Positions 1 through 8,433 are shown, counted from the first letter of the stretch. The stretch is 35,101 nucleotides of DNA from Bradyrhizobium embrapense (GCF_001189235.2 NZ_LFIP02000021.1:1-35101), one strand, 5' to 3'. Numbers and translations: made by a program. Notes: generated by a model not told the origin, from the sequence alone.

Positions 1-214
1 GCGCCCGCCTCGGCGATCGCCGACCCATACGCCGGTCGACAAGCCCGGCATCGCCCTCCGCCTCAAAGCGTTCCGCCCAGCGCTGAAACGTCCTTACGCT
101 GATCCCCAGAACCTCCGACGCCGCCTCCTGCGTCAGCTCCTTGGCCTCCGTCCGCTCCAGCAAATCTGAAAACCGCATCCGTCGTACACCCTCGTGAATG
201 GATGCCGTGCCCAT
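1..214 (-). CDS. ISNCY-like IS transposase, N-terminal part (runs off the left edge)
   Basis: The reading frame opens at an ATG at 212-214 (minus strand) preceded by a GGGGGCG purine-rich stretch, and runs without a stop to base 1, giving 71 codons. The protein begins MGTASIHEGV and then shows a helix-turn-helix of the kind that opens ISNCY-type transposases: a QEAASEVLGISVRTFQRW segment at about residues 28-45, followed by AEGDAGLVDRR. This N-terminal domain would bind the element's ends; the catalytic core lies outside the window. I cannot fix the IS end. It should be somewhere in the roughly 100 bp after 214, where no clear inverted repeat can be matched without the other end. The family call rests on remembered similarity of the HTH block and is moderately secure. 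Confidence 0.6.
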   Translation of the reverse strand, partial: MGTASIHEGVRRMRFSDLLERTEAKELTQEAASEVLGISVRTFQRWAERFEAEGDAGLVDRRMGRRSPRRA

Positions 215-545
215 CGCGCCCCCTTGGTTCCGGGGCACCAAAAACACGACACTTCACGAGCTACAAACAGGCGACAGATCACGCGCTACTGACACGTTTC
301 GACAAAGCAGCTTGACTCGTCGGGCAACTCAGGGGTAATTTTCCATTATTCCGAAATTGCGCAGACGCCCTCACCTTGCGCGGTGTCATCCCCGCGCAGG
401 CGGGTGACCCAGTATTCCAGAGACAGCAGTGCTTGAACCGAAGGGCCGCGGCGTACTGGATCGCCCGGTCGAGGCCGGGCGATGACAGGTTCTTGTCTGA
501 CGCGCTCTCTCACGCGAACTGGTATCTACTTCGCTCGAAACCGCT
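215..545. other. Gene-free stretch: IS outer end and two intergenic repeats
   Basis: No supported gene. The first ~100 bp should include the terminal sequence of the partial IS. Bases 384-487 form an imperfect palindrome: GTCATCCCCGCGCAGGCGGG at one end and ATCGCCCGG...CCGGGCGATGAC at the other. Bases about 501-548 resemble the repeat at 13640-13685 (shared CACGCGAAC, GGTA, CGCTCGAAA blocks) and run into the stop codon of the PPOX gene. The palindrome could act as a transcription terminator or mRNA-stabilising hairpin for the minus-strand operon ending at 546. Confidence 0.6.
384..487. repeat. Intergenic palindromic repeat, GTCATCSCCGC family
   Basis: The left arm starts GTCATCCCCGCGCAGGCGGG and continues to CCAGTATTCC. 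The right arm read in reverse complement is GTCATCGCCCGGCCTCGACC, continuing to GGGCGATCCAGT. Each arm also contains its own small hairpin. This is the familiar layout of rhizobial REP-like elements. It lies just downstream of the minus-strand operon end. Confidence 0.7.
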
Positions 546-1181
546 TCAATACAGCCGCGTCCGATACGCCTCTTCCATCGCCTTCTCGGCGGTCTCGACC
601 TCGATCGCTGCGGTCTGCTCGGCGATGATGCGGCCGAGCGTCGGGAAGCTGTGGCGCTCGACTTGCGCGGCGGGATTCCACAGCTTCGAGCGCATCAGCG
701 CCTTGCCGCAATGGAAGTAGGTCTCGTCGACATGCACCTTCATGCCGATGATCGGCGTGACGTTCTGCACCGTCAGCGGCGTCAGGAGATCAGGCTCCTG
801 CGAAATCTCGGCCCGCCCGTTGATCCGCAGCGTCTCGTTGATCCCCGGCACCATGAAGATCAAGCCCACGCCGGGCGAGGCCAGGATATTGCCGAACGTA
901 TCGACCCGGTTGTTGCCGCGGCGGTCCGGGATCAGCAGCGTCTTGTCGTCGAGCACCGAGACGAAGCCCGGCGCATCGCCGCGCGGGCTGGCATCGGCGT
1001 GACCCTTGCCGTCGCTGGAGGCGATGACCAGGAACGGCGACAGCGCGATGAAGTCGCGGCAGAACTTGTCGAGATGGCCAAGCACCTTCTTCTCCGCGAG
1101 CGGGCTCACTTGCCCGAAATGCCCACGAAGATCCTCCTGCGACTTGACCGGCGGCTTGCCGCCTGCGCCCTCATGACCCAT
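546..1181 (-). CDS. Pyridoxamine 5'-phosphate oxidase-family (PPOX) flavoprotein
   Basis: A 211-residue protein of the FMN-binding split-barrel class. The core is SPFLVIASSDGKGHADASPRG at about residues 48-68, then DDKTLLIPDRRGNNRVDTFGNILASPGVGLIF and INETLRINGRA. The RRGNNR block and the beta-barrel spacing match the MSMEG_1061-type PPOX subfamily, which carries FMN or sometimes F420; the substrate is unknown. The start ATG at 1179-1181 has an excellent GGGAGG ribosome site. Only 24 bp separate it from the stop of the upstream ABC ATPase gene, so it is probably the last gene of the peptide-type transporter operon. True PdxH is unlikely: the PLP-site motifs are not obvious and the family is broad. 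The family call is secure, the reaction is not. Confidence 0.85.
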   Translation of the reverse strand: MGHEGAGGKPPVKSQEDLRGHFGQVSPLAEKKVLGHLDKFCRDFIALSPFLVIASSDGKGHADASPRGDAPGFVSVLDDKTLLIPDRRGNNRVDTFGNILASPGVGLIFMVPGINETLRINGRAEISQEPDLLTPLTVQNVTPIIGMKVHVDETYFHCGKALMRSKLWNPAAQVERHSFPTLGRIIAEQTAAIEVETAEKAMEEAYRTRLY

Positions 1182-1205
1182 AGCGAACCTCCCTTTATTG
1201 TTAGT

Positions 1206-2900
1206 TTATACCGCGTCGATGCCGGAATCGATCCTTGCCGTCTCGGCGGCGGCCGCAAAGCCCGGCTGGTCGAAGAAATCACGGCCCGGGATCGCATCGA
1301 GCAGATCGCGCGTATAGGCCTGGCGCGGCGCGGTGAAGACCGCGGCCGTGGTGCCTTCCTCGACGATGCGTCCCTTCTGCAGCACGATGACGCGGTCCGC
1401 GATCTCGGCGGCGATGCGCAAATCATGGGTGATGAAGATCATCGCGAGCCGCATCTCCTGGCGCAGCTCGGCGAGCAGCGCCAGCACCTGGGCCTGCACC
1501 GAGACGTCGAGCGCCGACACCGCCTCATCCGCGATCAGCACCCGCGGCTTAAGCGCAAGCGCCCGCGCGATGCAGATGCGCTGGCGCTGGCCGCCCGAGA
1601 ATTCGTGCGGATAGCGATCCGCTGTCGTCTCCGAGAGGCCGACCCGCACCAGCAGCTTCCTTGCCTGCGCCATCGCCTCCGATCGCGACGTGCCATAGGC
1701 CATCGGACCGCGCGCGATGGCATCGCCGACCTTCTGGCGCGGATCGAGACTGGCGAACGGATCCTGGAACACGATCTGAAGCTGCCGCCGCGCCTGGCGC
1801 AGCGCTTCGCCGCGCAACTGCCGAAGGTCCGCGCCGCCGAAGCGGATGGCGCCGGCATCGGGCTCGGTGAGCCTCATGATCATGCGCCCCAGCGTCGACT
1901 TGCCCGAGCCGGATTCGCCGACGACGGCAAGCGTCTCGCCCTCGTGCAGAGTCAGGGAGATGCCATCCGCGGCGACCACCTCGCGCGGCGGCTGCAACCA
2001 GCCGCGCTTGACCCGAAAGGTCTTCTGCAGGCCGACGACTTCCAGCAGCGGCTCCGGCCGCACGATCGTCTCATGGATGTCTGCAAGGCGCGCCTTCGGC
2101 ACCGCGTCGATCAATTCGCGGGTGTAGGCGGCCTGCGGATTGCGCAGCACCTCGCTGGCGGCGCCCTGCTCGACCACCTTGCCGTGGCGCAGCACCACGA
2201 CGCGGTCGGCGACATCGGCGACGACGCCGAAGTCATGGGTGATCAGCAACACGCCCATGCCGCGCTCGCGCCGGAGGTCGTCGATCAGCCGCAGGATCTG
2301 GCGCTGGGTCGTGACATCGAGCGCGGTGGTCGGCTCGTCCGCGATCAGGAGGGCAGGCCGATTGGCCATCGCCATCGCAATCATCACGCGCTGGCGCTGG
2401 CCGCCCGAAAGCTCGAACGGATAGCTCTTTTCCAGCAGAAGCGGATTCGGCAGCCCGACCTGCGTCAGCAAGATCTGCACCCGCGCGCGAACCTCCGCCA
2501 TCGATGGCACCGGCCGCTGGTGCGCCAGGATCATCTCCTCGATCTGCTTGCCGACCCGCTTGAGCGGATTGAGCGAAGACAACGGCTCCTGAAAGATCAT
2601 CGCGGCATTGCCGCCGCGCAGGTTCCGAAGACCGCGGCCGTCGAGCTTCGACGGATTCTGCCCCGCGACCGTCACGGTGCCGGACACGATATCGACGCCC
2701 CGCGGCAACAATTGCAGCACCGCATGGGCGATCATCGACTTGCCGGAGCCGGATTCGCCGACCAGACAGACCACCTCGTTGGGCTTGATCTCAAACGACA
2801 CATTCTCGACCGCAAAGGGCCGGTCGCCGCCCTTCGGCAGCGCGATCGAGAGATCATCGACCGCGAGAACCGGCGCGCTGGACTGCATGGCGTCGCTCAT
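1206..2900 (-). CDS. Dipeptide/oligopeptide-type ABC transporter, fused double ATPase (DppD-DppF type)
   Basis: The 564-residue protein contains two complete ATPase units in tandem, as in YejF/GsiA-type proteins. Walker A GESGSGKS occurs at about 48-55 and 328-335, signatures LSGGQRQR and FSGGQRQR at about 164 and 434, and Walker B motifs LLIADEP and VLIADEA at about 184 and 454. The Pro after the second Walker B Glu is replaced by Ala, which is common in this class. It would sit on the cytoplasmic face and drive the two permeases encoded upstream. A longer open frame exists upstream, but the true start is the ATG at 2898-2900. It overlaps the permease stop as ATGA, showing translational coupling, and gives the expected N-terminus SSAPVLAVDDLSI. 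The substrate cannot be read from the ATPase. Confidence 0.93.
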   Translation of the reverse strand: MSDAMQSSAPVLAVDDLSIALPKGGDRPFAVENVSFEIKPNEVVCLVGESGSGKSMIAHAVLQLLPRGVDIVSGTVTVAGQNPSKLDGRGLRNLRGGNAAMIFQEPLSSLNPLKRVGKQIEEMILAHQRPVPSMAEVRARVQILLTQVGLPNPLLLEKSYPFELSGGQRQRVMIAMAMANRPALLIADEPTTALDVTTQRQILRLIDDLRRERGMGVLLITHDFGVVADVADRVVVLRHGKVVEQGAASEVLRNPQAAYTRELIDAVPKARLADIHETIVRPEPLLEVVGLQKTFRVKRGWLQPPREVVAADGISLTLHEGETLAVVGESGSGKSTLGRMIMRLTEPDAGAIRFGGADLRQLRGEALRQARRQLQIVFQDPFASLDPRQKVGDAIARGPMAYGTSRSEAMAQARKLLVRVGLSETTADRYPHEFSGGQRQRICIARALALKPRVLIADEAVSALDVSVQAQVLALLAELRQEMRLAMIFITHDLRIAAEIADRVIVLQKGRIVEEGTTAAVFTAPRQAYTRDLLDAIPGRDFFDQPGFAAAAETARIDSGIDAV

Positions 2901-3733
2901 GACCGGCGCCTCGAGACACGCGGGTTGAGGACATCGGACAGGCCCTCGCCGAACAGGTTGATCGCCAGCACGGTGACGAGGATGGCGAGTCCCGGAAACA
3001 CGCTCATCCACCACGCATTGCGGATCACGGTGCGGCCCGCGCCGATCATGAAGCCCCACGACATCAGATTGGGATCGCCGAGCCCCATGAAGGACAGCGC
3101 GCTTTCGAGCAGGATCGCGGTCGCGACCGTCAGCGACGTCACTACCAGGATAGGCGAGATCGCATTCGGCAGGATATGGCCGAGCACGATGCGCCAGGTG
3201 CGCTCGCCCTGGCACAGCGCCGCCTCGACGAATTCCCGGTGCCGGAGACGGAGAAATTCGGCGCGCGTCAGCCGCGCCAGCGGCGGCCAACTCACCGCCC
3301 CGATGGTGAGGATGATCGTGAGTAGCGACGGATTGAAGGTCGCGACCAGCAGGATCGCCAGCACGAAGGCCGGAATGGTCTGGAATAACTCCGTCATCCG
3401 CATCAGCACCAGATCGACCTTGCCGCCGAAATAGCCCGAGATCGCACCGATCACGACGCCGATCGCCATCGCCGCAAGCGCCGATGCGATGCCGATCAGC
3501 AGCGAGACGCGCGCGCCATAGGCGACGCCGGCCGCGACATCACGGCCGAGCGTATCGCCGCCGAGCCATAGCCCGTCCTCGCCGGGCGGCGTGAACGGCG
3601 CGCCGACCATCTCCCAGGGCGAGACCGGAAACACGATTGGCGCTGTTATCGCGACGACAACGACGACGAGCAGCAGGAGGAGCCCGATCATGCCGCTGGG
3701 ATGACGCAGAAAGGCGCGCGCCGTCTCCATCAC
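2897..3733 (-). CDS. ABC transporter permease, DppC/OppC type
   Basis: An integral inner-membrane protein of 278 residues. It has one N-terminal membrane segment (IGLLLLLVVVVVAITAPIV) and a periplasmic loop with the family hallmark GGDTLGRDVAAGVAYGARVSL. Four to five further segments follow, and the EAA-type coupling loop reads EFVEAALCQGERTWRIVLGHILPN. The C-terminal GLSDVLNPR is typical of DppC/OppC. It pairs with the upstream DppB-type subunit. The ATG at 3731-3733 overlaps that gene's stop (ATGA), and its own stop overlaps the ATPase start, so the genes are coupled. The N-terminus is slightly short for the family but complete. Confidence 0.93.
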   Translation of the reverse strand: MMETARAFLRHPSGMIGLLLLLVVVVVAITAPIVFPVSPWEMVGAPFTPPGEDGLWLGGDTLGRDVAAGVAYGARVSLLIGIASALAAMAIGVVIGAISGYFGGKVDLVLMRMTELFQTIPAFVLAILLVATFNPSLLTIILTIGAVSWPPLARLTRAEFLRLRHREFVEAALCQGERTWRIVLGHILPNAISPILVVTSLTVATAILLESALSFMGLGDPNLMSWGFMIGAGRTVIRNAWWMSVFPGLAILVTVLAINLFGEGLSDVLNPRVSRRRS

Positions 3734-4731
3734 GCCGCTCCCGTGGTCATGCGCGGATCGATCAGCCGGTAGACCAGGTCGGTCAGCAGATTGAGCGCGA
3801 TCACGACGATCGAGAGGATCAGGAAGATGCCGAGCAACACCGGATAGTCGCGTTGCAGCAGTGCCTCGAACGTTAGCCGGCCGAGGCCGGGCCAGGCGAA
3901 CACCGTCTCGATCACCACGGCGCCGCCGACCAGCGCGCCGGCCTGCATGCCGGCGACGGTGACGACCGGCACCAGCGCGTTGCGCAGCATGTGGCCGACG
4001 ACGATCCGCGTGCCGGACAGGCCCTTGGCGCGCGCCGTCTTGATGAAATCCTGTTGCGCCACCTCGATGATGGAGGATCGCATCAGGCGCGCATAGATCG
4101 CGAGGTAGATCGCCGCCAGCGAGGTCACCGGCATGATCATGTGCTTCATGATGTCGAGCGCGTGCGCGACCGGCGAGAGCTGGACGTTGATGGTCTCATA
4201 GCCGAACGGCGGCAGCCAGCCGAGCGCCACAGAGAACACCAGCACCAGCATCAGGCCGAGCCAGAACACCGGCGTCGCATAGAGCACGAGCGAGAGCACG
4301 GTGAACACCGTATCGAGCACGCTGCCGGCCGCGAGTCCCGCCAGCGCACCGAGCGCGGTGCCGATCAGGAGCGCGAGGCAGAACGCCGTGACTGTCAGCA
4401 AGAGCGTCGCCGGCAGCCGTTCGAGGATCAGATCGACGACCGGACGGCGCTGGCGATAGGAATAGCCGAGATCGAGCCTGACGACGCGGCCGAGATGGCT
4501 CACGAGCTGGACGAAATACGGCTTGTCGAGCCCATACTCCTTGCGCAGATCGTCGAGCAGTTTTGGATCGGACGCGCCGGATTGCCCGGCCATCACCTGG
4601 GCCGGATCGCCGGGGGCGGCCCGCACCAGCACGAAGTTGAACGTCGCGATGACGAGGATCACGGCAACAAGCTGGGCGATGCGGCTGATCGCCTGGAGCC
4701 CGATCGCCGCTGCACTCCCGAGCCGGGTCAC
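3730..4731 (-). CDS. ABC transporter permease, DppB/OppB type
   Basis: An inner-membrane permease of 333 residues. The first membrane segment (AVILVIATFNFVLVRAAPGDP) ends in the PGDP motif that marks this family. Five more hydrophobic segments follow, with the coupling loop DFIKTARAKGLSGTRIVVGHMLRN near residue 210 and the C-terminal LLTDLVYRLIDPRM. The start is GTG at 4729-4731, overlapping the TGA of the binding-protein gene as GTGA. It forms the translocation pore with the DppC-type partner. Substrates of the family include di- and oligopeptides, glutathione, nickel and some opines; nothing here chooses between them. Confidence 0.93.
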   Translation of the reverse strand: MTRLGSAAAIGLQAISRIAQLVAVILVIATFNFVLVRAAPGDPAQVMAGQSGASDPKLLDDLRKEYGLDKPYFVQLVSHLGRVVRLDLGYSYRQRRPVVDLILERLPATLLLTVTAFCLALLIGTALGALAGLAAGSVLDTVFTVLSLVLYATPVFWLGLMLVLVFSVALGWLPPFGYETINVQLSPVAHALDIMKHMIMPVTSLAAIYLAIYARLMRSSIIEVAQQDFIKTARAKGLSGTRIVVGHMLRNALVPVVTVAGMQAGALVGGAVVIETVFAWPGLGRLTFEALLQRDYPVLLGIFLILSIVVIALNLLTDLVYRLIDPRMTTGAA

Positions 4732-6305
4732 GATTTGTAGACCGACCCGAAGGTTTCGTGCGTGCCGATGCCCGTGGTCACGATGTTCTTGAACGCCTTG
4801 TCGTAGATGATGGGATATTCGATCTCCAGCGTCCAGGCCACCGGCACATCCTCGACCAGGATCTGCTGCACCTTGCTGTAGAGCTCCTGCCGCCTGGCTT
4901 CGTCGAGCGTGATCGCGGCCTCGTCGAACAGTCTGTCGACCTCCGGATTCGAGTAGCCCTGCGTGTTCGAGAACAGGATGCCCTTCTTGATGTTCGACGA
5001 GATATAGGTGCGGGCGACGCCGAGCGCGGGATCGCCGAGCTGGTAGAGCAGATTCTGGGTCATCTCATAGTCCCAGTTGCCGACCTTCTCGGCCCAGCCG
5101 GCCATGTCGGTGCCGACCAGCACGAGGTCGATGCCGACGCGCGCAAAGCTCTGGCGGAAGAACTCGCCGGCGCGTTGATAGGATTCGCCATAGGGCGGCA
5201 CGATGTACTTGATCTCGGCCCGCTTGCCGTTGGCGCCCGCTTTCAATCCCATGTCGTCGAGCAGCGCCTTGGCCTTGTCGACCGAGAACTCGTAGCGCTT
5301 CACGTTCGGATCATAGAACCGCGTCTTCGACGAGATCGGACCGGTCGCGACCTTGGCATTGCCGAAATAGACGCGCTTGCTGAACGCCTCGCGATCGATC
5401 AGGTGCATCACCGCCTGCCGGAACCGCTTGTCGTTCATCGGCGCGATGCGGTTGTTCATCTCGAGCCATTGATGCGGCGCGAAATACTCGTAGCCCTTGG
5501 TGGTGAATTCGAGGTTCTTCTGCGCCTTGAAGCGCTGCACGTCATAGAATTCGACGTCGGACCATTGCACCAGCTGCACAGTGCCGTTCTCGAGCGCGAG
5601 CGCGCGCGACGCCGCGTCCGGAATCACGCGATAGACGATCTCGTCGAGATAGGGCTCGTCCTTCAGATAGTAGCCGTCGTGGCGGACCAGGTGCACATGC
5701 GAGCCGCGTACCCATTCCTTCAGCTTGAACGGGCCGGTGCCGATCGCCTTGTCGTTGTCCGGGTTCTTGCGATAGTCGGTGCCCTCGTAGATGTGCTTGG
5801 GCACGATCGGCGCGGAGGTGCAGTCGAAGCAGCCGATGAACGGCGCGAACGGCTGCTTCAGCTTGAACACGACGGTGAGCGGATCGGGCGCTTCGGCCGA
5901 CGCCACGCGGGCGAAGTTCTGCCGCGCGCGCGGATGCGTTTCCACCAGCAGCTTCATGCAGCTGAAGACCACGTCCTCCGAGGTCATCGGCTTGCCGTCG
6001 TGGAAGGTGATGCCGGGAAACAGCTTGAACGTGTAGGTCAGGCCATCCGGCGAGACCTCCCAGGACTGCGCCATTCCGGGCATCGGCTTGAGGTCGGCGC
6101 CGTATTTCAGCAGGCCTTCGTAGATCTTGCCGCCGAGCGTCAGGGTCGGCTGCTGCTGGTTCAGCGCGGTCACCAGAACCGGCGGCTCGGGCTGGATGAT
6201 GGTGTTGAGCGTTCCACCGCGGGTCTGCCCCGCCGCCCGCGTGATGCCGAACGGGATGGCTGCACCGCAGGCCAGCATCGCCTTGGTGAATTCGCGTCTG
6301 TTCAT
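4728..6305 (-). CDS. ABC transporter substrate-binding protein, SBP family 5 (peptide/opine type), Tat signal
   Basis: A 525-residue periplasmic solute receptor. The N-terminus MNRREFTKAMLACGAAIPFG has a twin-arginine motif (RREFTK) and then a hydrophobic stretch, so export by Tat is likely. Family 5 features include KIYEGLLKYGADLKPMPGMA, LTYTFKLFPGITFHDGKPMT, GTGPFKLKEW and the VPVAWTLEIEYPIIYDKAFKN region near the end. I chose the ATG at 6303-6305, which has GGAGAGG just upstream; a longer frame to 6416 lacks such a site and would bury the signal peptide. It is the first gene of the operon running to 546. The intergenic space to 6447 should hold the operon promoter, possibly controlled by the divergent AraC-type regulator. 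Confidence 0.92.
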   Translation of the reverse strand: MNRREFTKAMLACGAAIPFGITRAAGQTRGGTLNTIIQPEPPVLVTALNQQQPTLTLGGKIYEGLLKYGADLKPMPGMAQSWEVSPDGLTYTFKLFPGITFHDGKPMTSEDVVFSCMKLLVETHPRARQNFARVASAEAPDPLTVVFKLKQPFAPFIGCFDCTSAPIVPKHIYEGTDYRKNPDNDKAIGTGPFKLKEWVRGSHVHLVRHDGYYLKDEPYLDEIVYRVIPDAASRALALENGTVQLVQWSDVEFYDVQRFKAQKNLEFTTKGYEYFAPHQWLEMNNRIAPMNDKRFRQAVMHLIDREAFSKRVYFGNAKVATGPISSKTRFYDPNVKRYEFSVDKAKALLDDMGLKAGANGKRAEIKYIVPPYGESYQRAGEFFRQSFARVGIDLVLVGTDMAGWAEKVGNWDYEMTQNLLYQLGDPALGVARTYISSNIKKGILFSNTQGYSNPEVDRLFDEAAITLDEARRQELYSKVQQILVEDVPVAWTLEIEYPIIYDKAFKNIVTTGIGTHETFGSVYKS

Positions 6306-6422
6306 CGGACCTCTCCGTCGCCGCGCGTCAGGCATTCGATTTCGGCGAATGTCGCGGGGTGAGGCATTGTTGCCAAACGCCGTATCCCGCGCTACCTGAA
6401 TGGGGACAACAACCATCGCGAT

Positions 6423-6438
6423 CGGGCCAACTGGCCCG
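6423..6438. promoter_or_regulatory. Palindrome CGGGCCA-AC-TGGCCCG, possible operator
   Basis: A 7-bp perfect inverted repeat with a 2-bp centre lies 8 bp before the AraC-type gene and about 120 bp before the divergent transporter operon. Its position suits an operator for either gene. AraC proteins usually bind direct repeats rather than palindromes, so another repressor is possible. No functional evidence. Confidence 0.3.
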
Positions 6439-6446
6439 GAAGATGC

Positions 6447-7352
6447 ATGAGCGCCCTGCGAAAACGACGATCGACCAGGAGCTCACGACACTTGAAAGTC
6501 GCAGCGCGACGAAATGACACCGCCGGTTTGCGCGTGTGCCGCAAGCAATCCGGTCCCGTAGCCGCCGCGCATTATGCCGGACAATTGCAACAGGTCGAAC
6601 GGCCGCTCGCGGCGATGGCGGCCTCCTATCCGAACGAAAGCACGAGCGCGCGACACGCGCATCGCCGCGATCAATTCATCCTGCAGACCGCAGGCGTGAC
6701 CTCGATGATGACCGAGCGCGGCCATTTCGTCGTGCCGCCCGGCCACGGCCTGTGGATTCCGGCCGGCGTCGCGCATCAGTCGCGCGCATGGGGCGAGGTC
6801 GAGATCCAGACCATTTATGTCACGCCGGATCGGGTGCGGAATGCGCCGGCAACCTGCCGGCTGATCAGGGTCTCCGCACTGGTCGAAGCGCTGATGGAAG
6901 AAGCGGTCCACATGCCGACGCGTTACGATCCCGAAGGGCGCGACGGCCGGCTGGTCGATTTCCTGCTCGATGAGATCGGCCGGATGCCCGAAGTGTCGCT
7001 GCATGTGCAGGTGCCGCCCGATCCGCGGCTCGCCGCGATCTGCGAGGCGGTGCTGGTCGACCCGAGCTCCGATCTCACGCTCGACGAATGGGCCGATCGC
7101 TGCCAGCTCAGCCGGCGGACGTTGACGCGGCTGTTCCGGCGCGAGACCGGACAGAGCTTTGCGGAATGGCGCCAGCGGGTCCGCTTGCTGCAAGCGCTGG
7201 CGCGGCTCGGCGCCGGCGAAGCCGTCACCTGTGTCGCGCTCGACGTCGGCTATGAGAGCCCGAGCGCGTTCGCCGCGATGTTCAAGCGCGAGCTCGGCGC
7301 CGCGCCACGCCAGTATCTGCGCTGGGCCGATCCCGAAGTGGTGTTGCGGTAG
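6447..7352 (+). CDS. AraC-family transcriptional regulator with N-terminal cupin domain
   Basis: A 301-residue regulator. A cupin-like sensing domain occupies about residues 57-130 (SARHAHRRDQFILQTAG, FVVPPGHGLWIPAGVAHQSRAWG). The C-terminal double HTH spans about 195-290: LTLDEWADRCQLSRRTLTRLFRRETG is the first helix-turn-helix and VALDVGYESPSAFAAMFKREL the second, ending in the standard APRQYLRW. The ATG at 6447 follows GGAAG at close spacing. An internal ATG at 6615 would remove a basic, unstructured-looking extension and cannot be excluded. It is divergent from the peptide-type ABC operon with 141 bp between start codons, so it may control that operon, but this is positional inference only. 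Confidence 0.9.
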   Translation: MSALRKRRSTRSSRHLKVAARRNDTAGLRVCRKQSGPVAAAHYAGQLQQVERPLAAMAASYPNESTSARHAHRRDQFILQTAGVTSMMTERGHFVVPPGHGLWIPAGVAHQSRAWGEVEIQTIYVTPDRVRNAPATCRLIRVSALVEALMEEAVHMPTRYDPEGRDGRLVDFLLDEIGRMPEVSLHVQVPPDPRLAAICEAVLVDPSSDLTLDEWADRCQLSRRTLTRLFRRETGQSFAEWRQRVRLLQALARLGAGEAVTCVALDVGYESPSAFAAMFKRELGAAPRQYLRWADPEVVLR

Positions 7353-7398
7353 GCGAATTCGCGCCGCGCATCTGTCGGAATGCAAATGTCGGAACGCA

Positions 7399-7435
7399 AA
7401 ACCCCTGCGGTCAACGGGAAAGACCGCAGGGGTTT
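7399..7435. terminator. Strong 14-bp hairpin, probable terminator of the AraC-type gene
   Basis: AAACCCCTGCGGTC (7399-7412) and GACCGCAGGGGTTT (7422-7435) are perfect inverted repeats around a 9-nt loop, 47 bp after the AraC-gene stop. The T run is short on both strands (three on plus, four on minus), so termination may be partial or bidirectional. Confidence 0.6.
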
Positions 7436-7673
7436 GCAGGTGGATGGCGTGAGGCCAGCAAGGCTGGGTGTCACCCCAAGGACCGGCGGGCCGATGAAAG
7501 CGATACCGGCGTCGTCATGCAAGCACGACTTTTAGGCAGGAGTGCGTCAACATTCGCAGGCAAAGCGCGCGAGAGGATCAAATCCTCGCGCGTGCGTTGC
7601 ATGCAATCCGCTTGGCTCGTCGTCTGTCGCGCTCCTGGCGCGAACCAATTGTTCGCTTCGTTCGAAACGGTCT
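7436..7673. other. Gene-free convergent spacer
   Basis: With the hairpin before it, this makes a 321-bp gap between the stops of the AraC-type and Crp-type genes. Short frames here show no codon bias or ribosome site. The only clear structure is the hairpin at 7567-7592. Confidence 0.5.
7567..7592 (-). terminator. GC-rich hairpin downstream of the Crp-family gene
   Basis: GCGCGAGAGGAT and ATCCTCGCGC pair with a 2-nt bulge around a 3-nt loop. On the minus strand the stem is followed by GCTTTGCC, a weak T stretch. It lies about 80 bp after the Crp-type gene stop and could terminate it. Confidence 0.4.
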
Positions 7674-8348
7674 CTAATCGTTGCGTGCGACCGCCGTCAG
7701 CTTGGTCATGTTGTGCAGCATGATCCGGCCGCGCTGCAGGTCGACGATGCCGTCCTTGCGCCAGGTCTGCAGTTGCCGGTTGACGCTCTCGCGCGCGGCG
7801 CCGACGAAGATGCCGAGCTGTTCCTGCGAGATGTGCACCTCGGAACCGAAATCCTCGGCCAGCGCGCACAGCCGGCGCGCGAGGCGGACCGGCAACGGCT
7901 GCAGCACGGATTCTTCCATCCGCTCGCTCTGCCAGCGGATGCGCTGGCACAGCAATTCGATCAGGCGGACCGCGACCTTCGGCTCGCGCTCGAGAAAGCC
8001 GAGGAAATCCTCCCGCCGCAGCACGAACAGTTCGGTCGGCTCGCCCGCGGTCGCATCCGCAGTGCGATCCTGACCGTCGAGCACGGCGACTTCGCCGAAC
8101 AGATCGCCGGATCCCATGAAGTTCAATGTGAGCCGGCTGCCGTCCGAGGCGCCGGTTTCGATGCGTATCTGGCCGCGGCGAACCCCGAACAGGGCATCGC
8201 CGGGATCGCCTTTCTGGAACAGCACTTCGCCGGCGGCGAGCTGCTGGGTGTGGCAGAGGCCCGAGAGCCGCGCCAGTTCGTCCGCACCGAGATCGGCGAA
8301 CATCGGGTTCATTTTCAGAATGACCGCAAATTCGGCCTGTTTGCTCAT
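7674..8348 (-). CDS. Crp/Fnr-family transcriptional regulator, cAMP-receptor-like
   Basis: A 224-residue regulator with an N-terminal cyclic-nucleotide-binding beta-roll at about 1-120, a long dimer helix, and a C-terminal winged HTH at about 150-215. The phosphate-binding-cassette region FGEVAVLDGQDRTADATA (residues 84-101) keeps Gly-Glu and Arg-Thr at the positions that hold the cAMP phosphate in CRP. The recognition helix ARESVNR keeps the R-E-x-x-x-R pattern (R186, E187, R191) used by CRP to read TGTGA half-sites. No N-terminal Fe-S cysteine cluster of FNR type is present. The ATG at 8346-8348 has GGAAGG upstream; an extended start at 8399 lacks support. A TGTGA-N4-TCACA inverted repeat lies 72 bp upstream, so autoregulation is possible. 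Confidence 0.92.
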   Translation of the reverse strand: MSKQAEFAVILKMNPMFADLGADELARLSGLCHTQQLAAGEVLFQKGDPGDALFGVRRGQIRIETGASDGSRLTLNFMGSGDLFGEVAVLDGQDRTADATAGEPTELFVLRREDFLGFLEREPKVAVRLIELLCQRIRWQSERMEESVLQPLPVRLARRLCALAEDFGSEVHISQEQLGIFVGAARESVNRQLQTWRKDGIVDLQRGRIMLHNMTKLTAVARND

Positions 8349-8419
8349 TGTATTGCCTTCCAAATCCATCCGAGCGGTCCCCCGACGCCCGGTTAGCAAA
8401 AATCACCCTCATAAGAGTG

Positions 8420-8433
8420 TGTGAGAGGTCACA
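8420..8433. promoter_or_regulatory. TGTGA-N4-TCACA inverted repeat, candidate Crp/Fnr-class operator
   Basis: TGTGAGAGGTCACA has perfect 5-bp arms. CRP consensus uses a 6-bp spacer and FNR a 4-bp one (TTGAT-N4-ATCAA), so this is a CRP-like half-site with FNR-like spacing. It lies between the divergent starts of the Crp-type gene (8348) and the AsmA-like gene (8553) and could serve either. Confidence 0.4.

Noticed and set aside
651..3434. Very long open frame on the plus strand (over 900 codons) opposite the ABC ATPase and PPOX genes
   Set aside because: It is antisense to genes with clear family motifs, is rich in Arg, His and Asp from GC-rich codons, and has no domain or ribosome site.
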